Shown: piece by piece, positions 28,001 through 36,130 of the stretch
Position numbering within the stretch: the stretch's first letter is position 1
Layout of the letters: each line of letters opens with the position of its first letter
NCBI GenBank assembly: GCA_964293815.1
Contig: CAXYYC010000009.1
Span: 3,954 to 67,953, forward strand
Reading direction: 5' to 3'
Source of the DNA: CTSOIL-112 sp964293815
GTDB taxonomy: Bacteria > Pseudomonadota > Gammaproteobacteria > Burkholderiales > Burkholderiaceae
DNA: 64,000 nucleotides
Notes under the pieces: model-generated
The model's input: the letters and a program-made list of their open reading frames with translations, nothing else
What the model was told of the DNA's origin: nothing
Database searches by the model: none
Translations under genes and position numbers: made by a program

Positions 28001-28600
28001 GCCCAACTGCCCAAGCAGTTGCAAATAATGTACCCGCACGCTCTGACCATCGACGCGATTAAATTGGCGGTAAAATTCATCCCAAACCGCTTGGCGCAAG
28101 GCATCATTATCCAACACCAGCGTCGCATCACGCGCCACACCCGAGCCCATTGGCGCGGCCTTGAGCAAACGATAAAACCACGCATCAAAGGTGTAGATCG
28201 GAATCTCCTGCCCCGAGCCAAGGATGCGGTCATACAGGCTGTGCGCCACGGGCAAGCGCTCACGAGCCGCCTGCTCGGACAAACCGCGCTCGGTCAACAA
28301 GGCCACAACCTGATCGGCTGAACCATCAGCCATCTCGCGCAACAGTTGCGCCACGCGGTCACGCATTTCCTGTGCCGCTTTTTTGGTGAAGGTGATTGCT
28401 AAAATCTGCTTCGGCTCAACCCCTTCGAGCAGCAAGCGAATGATGCGCGCGGTCAATAACCATGTCTTGCCACTGCCCGCGCAGGCGCGCACCACCACGC
28501 TGTGCGCTGGATTCAGCGCGGCATGGGTGAACGCCACGCCGTCAATCGGCTGTTCATTGTTAAAATACGCATTGAAGGAAGTATTGATGGGCGCACTCAT
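25016..28600 (-). CDS. addA: AddA/RecB-like helicase-nuclease (double-strand break repair)
   Basis: The helicase-nuclease subunit of an AddAB-type recombination enzyme that resects double-strand breaks. In 1194 residues: Walker A ACAGSGKTWLL (Lys 45), ILAITFTKKAAQEM, Walker B LLFDEFQDTNPLQW, VFLVGDVKQSIYRFRGAD, helicase motif V/VI region VRILTVHASKGLEAPIVFLID and CYVAMTRARQMLVVSA, and a C-terminal PD-(D/E)XK nuclease with GLVLHQALEWF and SVLDYKSGWD. ATG 28600 overlaps the addB stop by 4 bases (ATGA); an upstream extension of 25 residues lies within addB and was rejected. Domain order fits AddA better than RecB of a RecBCD complex, since no recC or recD is adjacent. Confidence 0.93.
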   Translation of the reverse strand: MSAPINTSFNAYFNNEQPIDGVAFTHAALNPAHSVVVRACAGSGKTWLLTARIIRLLLEGVEPKQILAITFTKKAAQEMRDRVAQLLREMADGSADQVVALLTERGLSEQAARERLPVAHSLYDRILGSGQEIPIYTFDAWFYRLLKAAPMGSGVARDATLVLDNDALRQAVWDEFYRQFNRVDGQSVRVHYLQLLGQLGEFVTQNMLNAALNFGNEIELWQGTSPEPPLARLREEILWESGFDVNDGEAGILRAWYEEMTSDEAGESGEAGGALRSIVSAMFAGKTEKAERAQGIQNALDSGDAATLWQALNPFRTQSNTLSKQKFQLDKDQLKRLDGRIDKEQFEAARELINDAFALKAAREADLKAYHLHEHIWPCVDALLRIDRAQKRLSHQLEFADVARSCFELLHDEATAAFMQIQLDARYKHLLFDEFQDTNPLQWHIIHDWLSAYQGDGEKPKVFLVGDVKQSIYRFRGADARLFDQAQALLRAQYDAVVLQTQFTRRNSQAVIDWVNQMFTQPDCALVDFSPHSTSQKGKVVGHVACLGLPKAESDTELEAAAQVPTASVDEAETAPRDWLAQPQYVVAQTIRDSESAQLVAAIEQLVGRYPVWDEQTHSHRPARYSDMMILIYGRTHLVNYERLLRQAHIPFESSRRGGLLDTLEALDLMALVQWLMRADDDWALMQVLRNPMLGKTDAQLLELRAWAQKYEEAGERLPRLSYWQIWQRRLAMLGEQTEAHWHDSFALLSQWQAVAGYLPVHDVLDRIYAQGRIFEAYARVVPTWLNPQVQANLQSFLQLALNVNMGRYPSLADFLYALKRSQARAQDGQSESEPLGMRDAVRILTVHASKGLEAPIVFLIDMKTSAERTPTNYWLIDWHPDDSAPAHASWVSTGERIGAWRSERRTLAKALDEQEHFNKCYVAMTRARQMLVVSAAQELGDEQDAENAEDNKAEKPTASAKNGLFEQLLLALQSLDPAASGVLPDQPQLWREHAAQWLAECAMNSAVVAENEVSKAAVPVNVYSDIEADEAALSRQLPALPLAQDSHALTLGLVLHQALEWFSQPNPPHELNDEWLSERYAISLSEAQQVRQWCETIVDHPEWRAWFDPSQYDEAHNEMSLITADGQTKRMDRWVRAGSVISVLDYKSGWDAVSLMAYEQQLREYVTLMQGIYPECAVSGYLLRVDGVAHEVR

Positions 28601-31572
28601 GATGTGTCTCCCTGCGCCAACATCGGTGCGGCGTAATCCTTGCGGCACACCGCGCGATAATCGCAGTACACGCACGCGCTTTTTTCACCAAACGCCACCA
28701 ACGGCGCACCCTGCGCCATCTGCGAAAACACCTGCTGCACCTGCTCGCGCAGTTGTCGTGCCTGCTGATGTATATGCGTCGCATCGCCCAAAATTGCTTC
28801 GGGCAAAGGCCGATCAGCGTGGCGATCAACGCCGACATAGCGTGCATCCACAACCTGCTCAGTTGATGATACCTCCGCCGCCGATTCAATCAGATTGATA
28901 TAGAACGCCAACTGTGTGTCCTCATGCTTGCGAATGGCTTGTTGATAACCACGCACATTATTGGTTTTGTAATCAATCAGCGACCATTGGTATGTGCCAC
29001 CCTCATCCAAACGTTCATCTACCTGATCAATCCGCCCACGCCAGTGTAATTCATGCACCGTGTGTCCTGACGCATCAACAATGCTTTGTGCGCGTGAGGC
29101 TTGCGGCATGTATTCGCTGTATTTAACCTGCCAACCCTCGCATTCGCGTGCCTGCCACCAGCGGACAAACGCAGCGGCGTAGCCATGAAACTGCTGCTGT
29201 ACCGCCCAATAGCGCGGATTATCAGCGCACAGCGGCAGTAAATATTCGTCCACCGTTTGCGCCAACACGCTCAAATCCTGCTCCGGCGCAGCGGCATCGC
29301 GCCGCCGATGAAAACGCTCCACCACGCTGTGCCACAAATTGCCTTTGTCACTTGGGCTGATCTCGTCGCTCGGCCACTCGCTCGGCGCCGTCTGCAACAC
29401 TTTTTTCGCATGGTATTGGTATGGGCAAGCGGCCAAATTGGTCACATCCGTAGCGGAAATTTGCCGTGGTAAATGATGTGCCACGGCAACTGCACTGCGC
29501 GGCTGTACCTGCGGCACAACGGTCTGTTCCATACGCTCGGCGTCCATCATTTCACCGCCCTGCGCACGCATATACTGCTGTAGCCACGGGCTGAGTGCAT
29601 TCGGCGCGCCGTCTTTTTGTGCCGCATAGCTGGCGCACACCTGCGCATTAAGCGCGAAAATATCCAACAGCGCGGTGCGCATCTGCCGCTGTTTGTCCTG
29701 TACGGTCGGCAAACCCAAATCCTGCCGAACCGTCCAATTGAGCAAACCCGAATCCACCTCCACGCCGGGCAAATTGGCCGCATCCGCACCGAGCAACCAC
29801 ACCGCATCAAATGCGCGCAAGCGCGTATTGCCCAGCGGCAATAAAATCACCTCCTCGGCGGTTTGCACCAAATCACTGCACAAACTCGGCGGGCGATAAG
29901 TCAGCCGCTCAACCTCGCTATTCATCAGGCGCAACAATGTCGCAAAACTCAGCGGCGCGTCGTTCCCCACCCACGACCAGCGACGCAACAATTCACACCA
30001 CAGTTGACCCGCGTTGTCCTGCTCCAGCGCCGACCACAGACCAAACTGCTTCGCCCACTCCATCAAGTCCTGCGCCCACACCGACAGCGTACGCGGCGTT
30101 TGCCAACGGCGCTGTTGGCTGTTCGCCTGTTCCAGCAAATCATGCACATCAACGTAAGCCGTCTCGATCTGCGTCGCGCTCAAATCAGCGATTGGCTTCG
30201 CGTGCGCGCGTTCATACGACAAAGCGCCGAGCCAATCGTCCCAAGTGCGCCAAACGCGCGTCTGCTGAAAATGCCGTTGCCGATCAGCCAGCGCATACAG
30301 CACGGCCAAAGCCGCCGCTTTGCGCTCGCTCGACCAATACGCCAGCACCATCGGATGCGTCAACCACTGCATCAAATCCTTGGCCAACACCGCTTCGTGG
30401 AGCAATTGCAAACCATTCAACCACGCGCTCGCCGCACGCGATGTGGACAACAGCCAGCCGGTATCATCACGAATATCCACGCCCACGCGCCGCAACAACG
30501 CCCAGACGCGCCGACTCACCTGTCGATCCAGCGCCACCAGTGCGATTTGACGTAAACCCTGCTCACGCCAACGCAATACCTGCCGCACGATGGTTTGCGC
30601 TTCGTCCTCCAAATTGTGCGCACGGAAAAATTGAATGTTTGTCGCCGTTGCCGACACAGCACGCACCTCATGATCCGCACAATCACCCGACCAGCGTGGC
30701 GCCAGTTCCCCTGCAATGCGCGTAATCGCGGCCTGTCGTTGTTGACCCACGCGCACCTGCACCGCCTGAATGTCCAACACAAACACCCGCGTGCCTTGCG
30801 CATATTGATGCCAAAAATGCGTCTCATGCGCCGTCCACGGTCGGTTGCGCAGCACCCAAACGCAGTCGTAAGGGCGCTGGGCGCGCTGACACATCTGCTG
30901 CAACACCGCCAAATAGCGCACCACTGGCGTTTGCTTATCCACATCGGCTTGCCAACAATGCAATAAAATCGCCAGCTCCTGCTGCGCGATGCGGTGCGTC
31001 TGTCGTTGATACACCGAGGCAATCGCCTGCTCCACCGCATTTTTCACCCACAGCACATCACGACCGGCGAGCAAATGAATGCTCAACTCATCCGACATCG
31101 TGATCAACTGCCGCGCCAAGCCCAGCAAATCATCACTGTGCTCAATATTCTGCCCCAATGCTTCGCGCAACACCTGCGCCTGCGGCAATACCTGCATCCA
31201 AGTGAGCATACGCTCAGTGTCGTGCGCATCCCAATCCTCGGCGCCGTTGGCTTTCGCCCAATCCATCAGCGTCATCATCGGCGGCATCAGCGTGGCTTGC
31301 TGCGTCGCACGCGCGTGCGACGCCCATGCCGCACGATAGGCGAGAATCATCGAATTATCGGGAACAATGAACAGCTGTCGTTGTAATGGCGCGCCGCCTG
31401 CCTGCGCCACCTGTGCCACCATGAGCGCCACCACCTCATGCCAAAACGTTGGCGAAAAGCTCGTCGCAACGAACTGCACCGCCGTGTCTACATCGGCGGT
31501 GACAGCGGCATTATCGCCGCGATTGTGACTATCGTGGCTATCGTCATTGAATAAATCAGCTTGTGTGGGCAT
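28597..31572 (-). CDS. addB: AddB-like PD-(D/E)XK nuclease, partner of AddA
   Basis: The second subunit of the break-resecting nuclease, 991 residues. The N-terminal part resembles an inactivated helicase without a Walker A motif. The C-terminal part holds a RecB-type nuclease: ISATDVTNLAACPYQYHAKK, LWHSVVERFH, GRIDQVDE and LIDYKTNN with the catalytic Asp and Lys. Cysteines in AACPYQY and CVYCDYRAVC provide the four ligands of the iron-sulfur staple known in AddB. Located immediately upstream of addA with a 4-base overlap. Confidence 0.92.
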   Translation of the reverse strand: MPTQADLFNDDSHDSHNRGDNAAVTADVDTAVQFVATSFSPTFWHEVVALMVAQVAQAGGAPLQRQLFIVPDNSMILAYRAAWASHARATQQATLMPPMMTLMDWAKANGAEDWDAHDTERMLTWMQVLPQAQVLREALGQNIEHSDDLLGLARQLITMSDELSIHLLAGRDVLWVKNAVEQAIASVYQRQTHRIAQQELAILLHCWQADVDKQTPVVRYLAVLQQMCQRAQRPYDCVWVLRNRPWTAHETHFWHQYAQGTRVFVLDIQAVQVRVGQQRQAAITRIAGELAPRWSGDCADHEVRAVSATATNIQFFRAHNLEDEAQTIVRQVLRWREQGLRQIALVALDRQVSRRVWALLRRVGVDIRDDTGWLLSTSRAASAWLNGLQLLHEAVLAKDLMQWLTHPMVLAYWSSERKAAALAVLYALADRQRHFQQTRVWRTWDDWLGALSYERAHAKPIADLSATQIETAYVDVHDLLEQANSQQRRWQTPRTLSVWAQDLMEWAKQFGLWSALEQDNAGQLWCELLRRWSWVGNDAPLSFATLLRLMNSEVERLTYRPPSLCSDLVQTAEEVILLPLGNTRLRAFDAVWLLGADAANLPGVEVDSGLLNWTVRQDLGLPTVQDKQRQMRTALLDIFALNAQVCASYAAQKDGAPNALSPWLQQYMRAQGGEMMDAERMEQTVVPQVQPRSAVAVAHHLPRQISATDVTNLAACPYQYHAKKVLQTAPSEWPSDEISPSDKGNLWHSVVERFHRRRDAAAPEQDLSVLAQTVDEYLLPLCADNPRYWAVQQQFHGYAAAFVRWWQARECEGWQVKYSEYMPQASRAQSIVDASGHTVHELHWRGRIDQVDERLDEGGTYQWSLIDYKTNNVRGYQQAIRKHEDTQLAFYINLIESAAEVSSTEQVVDARYVGVDRHADRPLPEAILGDATHIHQQARQLREQVQQVFSQMAQGAPLVAFGEKSACVYCDYRAVCRKDYAAPMLAQGDTS

Positions 31573-31711
31573 GAACAGTGTATTCGGGGGTTAGAGTCAA
31601 AATGAACCGCCCTATTATAATCGCCTTCTGCCGATCAAATGCCCCAAAATCGGCCACTAACTGGCCAACTAACTGGTTAAGCAATCAGTCATCAGCGCAG
31701 CCATTGCGCCA

Positions 31712-32737
31712 TCAATCATGCGCCTCAAAATGACCAAACACCCGATCCGGCATCCACGCAAAATGCCGCATATCATTTTGGCGCGTGGTGACAAAGCCAA
31801 CATGACCACCATTATCGGTGTAACACAGGGTCACGCCTTTGCCGACCTCGTTCGCAGTGGCCAAACTGTGCGCGGGGACAATCGGGTCATTGGCGGTATT
31901 CAAAATCAAGGTGGGTACGGCAATACCGCCCATGAATTGTTTGGACGAGGATTTTTGCCAATAGTCCTCAGCGTCTTTAAATCCATGCAACGGCGCAGTG
32001 AAATCGTTGTCCACGTCGAAAAAATTACGCGCGGCGCGCACCTGCGCCACGGTCATGGGTAAATCGGGAAATTGGTCGAGTTTCAGCAGAGCTTTTTGTT
32101 TGAGCGTGCCGAGAAAGTTGCGCATATACACGCGCTGATTAAAGCCGCGTTGTAGCGCAATCGCACCCGCTTTAAGGTCATGCGGCGCACAAATACTCAC
32201 ACCCGACTTGACCCATTTTCCTGCCTCGGCGCCATTCTCGCCCAACCATTTGAGCAAGGCATTGCCACCCAAAGACACGCCAGCGACGTGCAACTGCGCA
32301 GTTGGGAAACGTTGCGCCATGCGTTTCACCACCCAGTCGATTTCTGCGCTAAAGCCCGAGTGGTACATCACGCGCTGGCGATTGATCTCACCGCTGCATG
32401 AACGCCAATGCACCACCACGCCGCTCCAGCCTTTACTCTGCGCCATACGCATCAACGCTTTGGCATACGAGCTTTTGCTCGAACCTTCCAAACCGTGAAA
32501 CAAAATGATGAATTTTTGACCAGCTTGCGTTGCCGACGCCAGATTGACCCAATCCAAATCAATGAAATCGTCATCGGGCGTAGCCCAACGCTCGCGCATA
32601 TAACTTGGCATATCAAATGGCAAAATCACCGGCAAAATAGTTTGAACGTGGGCATTATTGGCCCACCAAGCCGGACGAAACATACCTTGATGCCGTTGCA
32701 CAATCGCTCCCGTGTTTTCTAAATTTAAATCGTACAC
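31712..32737 (-). CDS. yheT: Alpha/beta-hydrolase of the YheT/ABHD1-3 family
   Basis: A 341-residue alpha/beta hydrolase. Visible: FRPAWWANNAHVQTILPVIL at the start, FIILFHGLEGSSKSSYAKAL (oxyanion region), the nucleophile elbow GVSLGGNALLKWLG (about Ser 146), an Asp in TANDPIVPA, and the catalytic His in GGHVGFV. E. coli YheT is a putative hydrolase without a settled substrate. The start is unclear: GTG 32737 gives a 13-base overlap with glnD and fits the length, while ATG 32683 would begin directly at the conserved FRPAWW. Probably the last gene of an lspA-glnD-yheT transcript. Confidence 0.88.
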   Translation of the reverse strand: MYDLNLENTGAIVQRHQGMFRPAWWANNAHVQTILPVILPFDMPSYMRERWATPDDDFIDLDWVNLASATQAGQKFIILFHGLEGSSKSSYAKALMRMAQSKGWSGVVVHWRSCSGEINRQRVMYHSGFSAEIDWVVKRMAQRFPTAQLHVAGVSLGGNALLKWLGENGAEAGKWVKSGVSICAPHDLKAGAIALQRGFNQRVYMRNFLGTLKQKALLKLDQFPDLPMTVAQVRAARNFFDVDNDFTAPLHGFKDAEDYWQKSSSKQFMGGIAVPTLILNTANDPIVPAHSLATANEVGKGVTLCYTDNGGHVGFVTTRQNDMRHFAWMPDRVFGHFEAHD

Positions 32738-35355
32738 ACCGTAACAATCCGATGCTCCAGTTCCGCCGCGAAACTCGGCGCAACCAGTTGCGGACTGTAC
32801 ACCACAAAAACGTCTTCCAAACGCTCGCCCAGCGTCACAATACGCGCACTGCGCAATTTGATATTCATCTCATGAAAAATATACGAAATGCTGTACAGCA
32901 CACCCGGTCGGTCAGTCGCCGTGAGTTTGAGTACATACTCATCATTGCCCACAGGCATGAGCGACATGCTCGGTTTGATTGGAAAATTACGCGAGCGCGA
33001 GGTCAGACGACCCAAATTCGGCGCACGCAATTCGTTGGTTTTTTGCAGGCTCTCGCTCATCTGCGCATTAAATTCGGCCAAAAATGCCTCATCCACCGTG
33101 ACGCTCTCCGGCAAAGTCACCTGAAAGGTATCCAACGCCATGCCCTGCGCACTGGTGTAAATGGTCGCGTCAAAAATCGAGTAGCCGCGCTGCTGAATCA
33201 CGGCACAAATACGCGCGAATAAATCCGGCTTGTCCGCGCTATAGACCATCAATTGTACGCTGTTGCCATCGTCGTTCAGCACATAATGCTGTGACGCCAC
33301 CAACACCGCCTGATTAAATTGCAATGACTGCGACTCCGCTGCCAAAATCTGTGCCGTATGCCACGCGATGGTCGCCGCATCGTGGCGAATGAAATATTCG
33401 GAATTGAAATGCCGCCACAGCATGTCTATCTGCACGAGAAACTCTTTGCTCGCGCGTGGAGAATTCAGCAGCAAAGCACGGCTTTCCTCTTGACGTTGCT
33501 TGATGATGGTCGCGCGCGGATGTTGACTTTTTCCCTCCAGAACATGCATGGTCGCACGATACAAATCGGCCAGCAATTTATCCTTCCACGCATTCCAGAC
33601 CTTTGGACTGGTACCGCGAATATCCGCCACCGTTAGCAGATACAAAGCACGCAGGCGTTCTGGCGTTTTTACCTTTTTAGCAAAACGCAGGATAACATCG
33701 GGATCGGACAAATCCTCTTTTTGCGCAAACTGCGACATCGTCAAATGCTCGGCGACCAAAAAACTAACCAACGATGTTTGCGATTTATTCAAACCATGCT
33801 GTTTGGCAAAACGAATGACCTCGACCTCACCCAACTCCGAATGATCGCCGCCGCGCCCTTTGGCAATATCGTGGTACAGACCCGCGATATACATCAACCA
33901 CGGTTTACCAAACTCCGCCATAACCTGATTGGCCAGCTCGTGTTGATGCAAATGCTCCTGCAAGGTAAACCGACGTAGATTGCGCATCACCGTTAGGATG
34001 TGCTGATCCACCGTATAAATATGAAACAAGTCGTGCTGCATTTGCCCAATAATGCGGCGAAACACCGGTAAATAGCGCCCCAAAATCCCCATCTGATGCA
34101 TCAAACGCAAGGTATGCGTGATGCCGCTGGGCAGTTTCAAAATACGCAAAAACCTCTGTCGATTTTTCAAATCACGACGAAACGCCGGCGTGATCAGCTC
34201 ACGCGATTTGAGCACCGCATCCCACAGCCGCGAGGTGCAGCCGGTCAAGCCAGAACGCGAGCCGAACACATAAAACACATCGAGCAGTAAATGCGGCTTG
34301 CGCACAAACACATCATCGCGTGTGATGTCCAACTCGTGATTCACCTCGACAAACTCGGGAAAACCTTTGATTTTATGCACCCTGCGTGGCGTGTCCTGCG
34401 GCGCCATGTATTCGTCAAATTTTTGCAAAAACAAACTCATGCGCACCGAATTGACCCGCGCTGCGATGTAATATTTTTGCATCAACAGCTCGCTCGCCAA
34501 CTTGCCATCGTCATCGCTCAGGCCAAACGCCTGCGCCAGCGATGTTTGCAAATCGAACAACAAACGATTTTCCGGACGCCGTGTGAGGATGTGCAAATGC
34601 GCGCGGATCGCCAACAGCAATGTTTCACATTTCACAATCAAGCGCGCTTGCTTTTGATTGAGCCAGCCGATTTCGTGCAAATCCTCCCACGATTGCGCCA
34701 AATGCGCTGCTTTGGACAACCACAGCATCAAATGCAAATCCCGCAAACCGCCGGGCGACTCTTTACAGTTCGGCTCCAGACTAAACGGCGTTTCCTCAAA
34801 ACGTGAATAACGCGCACGCATTTCCGCGACCTTATTGCGCCAAAATGCCTGCATATCAAAGTTCGCAAAAAACCGGTGTGAAAACACCTCAAACAGCGTC
34901 TGACCGCCCGCCAAAAAGCGCGCTTCCAAAACCGCCGTTTCTGAGGCCAAATCCTCATGACAAAACGCCAAGCACTCGCTGACCGTGCGCACACTGTGGC
35001 TCGGCGCCAAGCCCATATCCCAGAGCGAGCCAAGCCAGCCCTCCACCGCCGTATTGATTTTTAAACGCTGCACCTCAGAGAGCTGTGCATCATCCAATAA
35101 CACCAGCAAATCCACATCCGAATTGGGCAACAAATCCCCACGCCCATAACCGCCGACTGCAGCCAAACAGACATAAGGCCGTACATCTGCCGGTACATGT
35201 TCATCAATATGCGCATACCATGCCTCTTGCACCGTCTGATCGGTCAATGCAGTCAAGCCGCGAATCAGTCGACGAATCGCACGTGTCGGGACACTGGCAC
35301 AATACTGATTGATTAATTGCTGACGAGCCAGCGAATAAGCGGAAGTGGTTTTCAA
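32725..35355 (-). CDS. glnD: Bifunctional uridylyltransferase/uridylyl-removing enzyme GlnD
   Basis: GlnD senses glutamine and adds or removes UMP on PII proteins, the top of the nitrogen cascade. The 876 residues show the nucleotidyltransferase domain (GGYGRGDLLPNSDVDLLVLL, near residue 75), a GlnD linker domain (ESPGGLRDLHLMLWL), the HD domain that removes UMP (LYHDIAKGRGGDHSELG, near residue 505), and two C-terminal ACT domains (about 705-780 and 815-876; TATDRPGVLYSISYIFHEMN). The start is a TTG at 35355: it follows AGGAGC with 7-base spacing and no ATG occurs before the catalytic motif. It begins 39 bases after lspA. Confidence 0.97.
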   Translation of the reverse strand: MKTTSAYSLARQQLINQYCASVPTRAIRRLIRGLTALTDQTVQEAWYAHIDEHVPADVRPYVCLAAVGGYGRGDLLPNSDVDLLVLLDDAQLSEVQRLKINTAVEGWLGSLWDMGLAPSHSVRTVSECLAFCHEDLASETAVLEARFLAGGQTLFEVFSHRFFANFDMQAFWRNKVAEMRARYSRFEETPFSLEPNCKESPGGLRDLHLMLWLSKAAHLAQSWEDLHEIGWLNQKQARLIVKCETLLLAIRAHLHILTRRPENRLLFDLQTSLAQAFGLSDDDGKLASELLMQKYYIAARVNSVRMSLFLQKFDEYMAPQDTPRRVHKIKGFPEFVEVNHELDITRDDVFVRKPHLLLDVFYVFGSRSGLTGCTSRLWDAVLKSRELITPAFRRDLKNRQRFLRILKLPSGITHTLRLMHQMGILGRYLPVFRRIIGQMQHDLFHIYTVDQHILTVMRNLRRFTLQEHLHQHELANQVMAEFGKPWLMYIAGLYHDIAKGRGGDHSELGEVEVIRFAKQHGLNKSQTSLVSFLVAEHLTMSQFAQKEDLSDPDVILRFAKKVKTPERLRALYLLTVADIRGTSPKVWNAWKDKLLADLYRATMHVLEGKSQHPRATIIKQRQEESRALLLNSPRASKEFLVQIDMLWRHFNSEYFIRHDAATIAWHTAQILAAESQSLQFNQAVLVASQHYVLNDDGNSVQLMVYSADKPDLFARICAVIQQRGYSIFDATIYTSAQGMALDTFQVTLPESVTVDEAFLAEFNAQMSESLQKTNELRAPNLGRLTSRSRNFPIKPSMSLMPVGNDEYVLKLTATDRPGVLYSISYIFHEMNIKLRSARIVTLGERLEDVFVVYSPQLVAPSFAAELEHRIVTVCTI

Positions 35356-35394
35356 AACGTGCTCCTATCAAAAATTATGAGCAACCATGAAAAA

Positions 35395-35874
35395 TTATGC
35401 GGTTTTTTTTCGACCGAACTCAGCCAACAACACCAAAGCCACGCCAATAAAAATCGCCGAATCGGCCAAATTAAACGCGGGCCAATGCACATCCTGCCAG
35501 TGAAAATCCAGAAAATCCACCACCATACCAATGCGCACTCGATCAATCATATTGCCCAAGGCGCCGCCTGCAATCATCGCAAAGCCCATGTTTTGCAAGG
35601 TTTTCTCACGGCTTTGATAAATTTGAATGATAAAAAACACCGCCGCCGCCAAAGCCAAAACAGTGAAAAACCAACGTTGCCAACCGTCATGATCGGCCAA
35701 AAAACTGAATGCCGCACCCGGATTGTAGGTCAGACCCAAATTAAAAAATGACGTCACCGGCTCAAACTGATGCAGCGCATATTTCGCCTCGACCGCGAAT
35801 TTACTGATTTGATCCAGCGCAATCACCAAAGCAATCACCGCGTAATAACGCGCCATACCCGCTTTTTGTATCAT
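35395..35874 (-). CDS. lspA: Lipoprotein signal peptidase LspA
   Basis: Signal peptidase II, an inner-membrane aspartyl protease that cleaves prolipoproteins after diacylglyceryl transfer. The 159-residue protein has four predicted membrane helices; the catalytic aspartates are in ALGNMIDRVRIGMVVDFLDF and ADSAIFIGVALV. NPGAAFSFLAD is also conserved. ATG 35874 is preceded by GGGAGA. Lipoproteins OprM and PilP in this window would be substrates. The usual ileS-lspA order is kept, with a repeat element in the gap. Confidence 0.96.
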   Translation of the reverse strand: MIQKAGMARYYAVIALVIALDQISKFAVEAKYALHQFEPVTSFFNLGLTYNPGAAFSFLADHDGWQRWFFTVLALAAAVFFIIQIYQSREKTLQNMGFAMIAGGALGNMIDRVRIGMVVDFLDFHWQDVHWPAFNLADSAIFIGVALVLLAEFGRKKTA

Positions 35875-35971
35875 CGTATTCTCCCAAAAACCATAGGGGC
35901 AAACGTTGCGCCCTATCGATTATCGTTTCACTATTTAATCGTTCAAAATAGCAAAGAAACTAAAAAATACA

Positions 35972-36059
35972 CCGTCATTCCCGCGCAAGCGGGAATCCAG
36001 AAGTTCTAATAAACGGTTTTAGAATCACAATTGGATTCCCGCTTGCGCGGGAATGACGG
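35972..36059. repeat. Inverted pair of dRS3-like repeats between ileS and lspA
   Basis: Two perfect 28-base arms (35972-35999 and 36032-36059) in inverted orientation, separated by 32 bases. Each arm itself contains the palindrome ATTCCCGCGCAAGCGGGAAT, which fits the neisserial dRS3 consensus ATTCCC-N8-GGGAAT. Such repeats are scattered between genes in Neisseria and other proteobacteria. In RNA the whole would fold into a long hairpin that could stop or stabilise the ileS-lspA transcript. Confidence 0.85.
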
Positions 36060-36130
36060 CGTTTCGTTTAATGTGTTCACCTGACACCATCGTCAATAGA
36101 GATGAAACACTGATTCGCGATCAAGGTGTT

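Noticed and set aside
29811..30725. A 304-codon plus-strand open frame opposite addB
   Set aside because: Pro/Ala/Thr-rich shadow of the addB coding strand; no domain seen.
35972..36059. Terminal inverted repeats of an insertion sequence
   Set aside because: The arms are only 32 bases apart with no transposase frame and no flanking direct repeat was seen; a dispersed repeat pair fits better.
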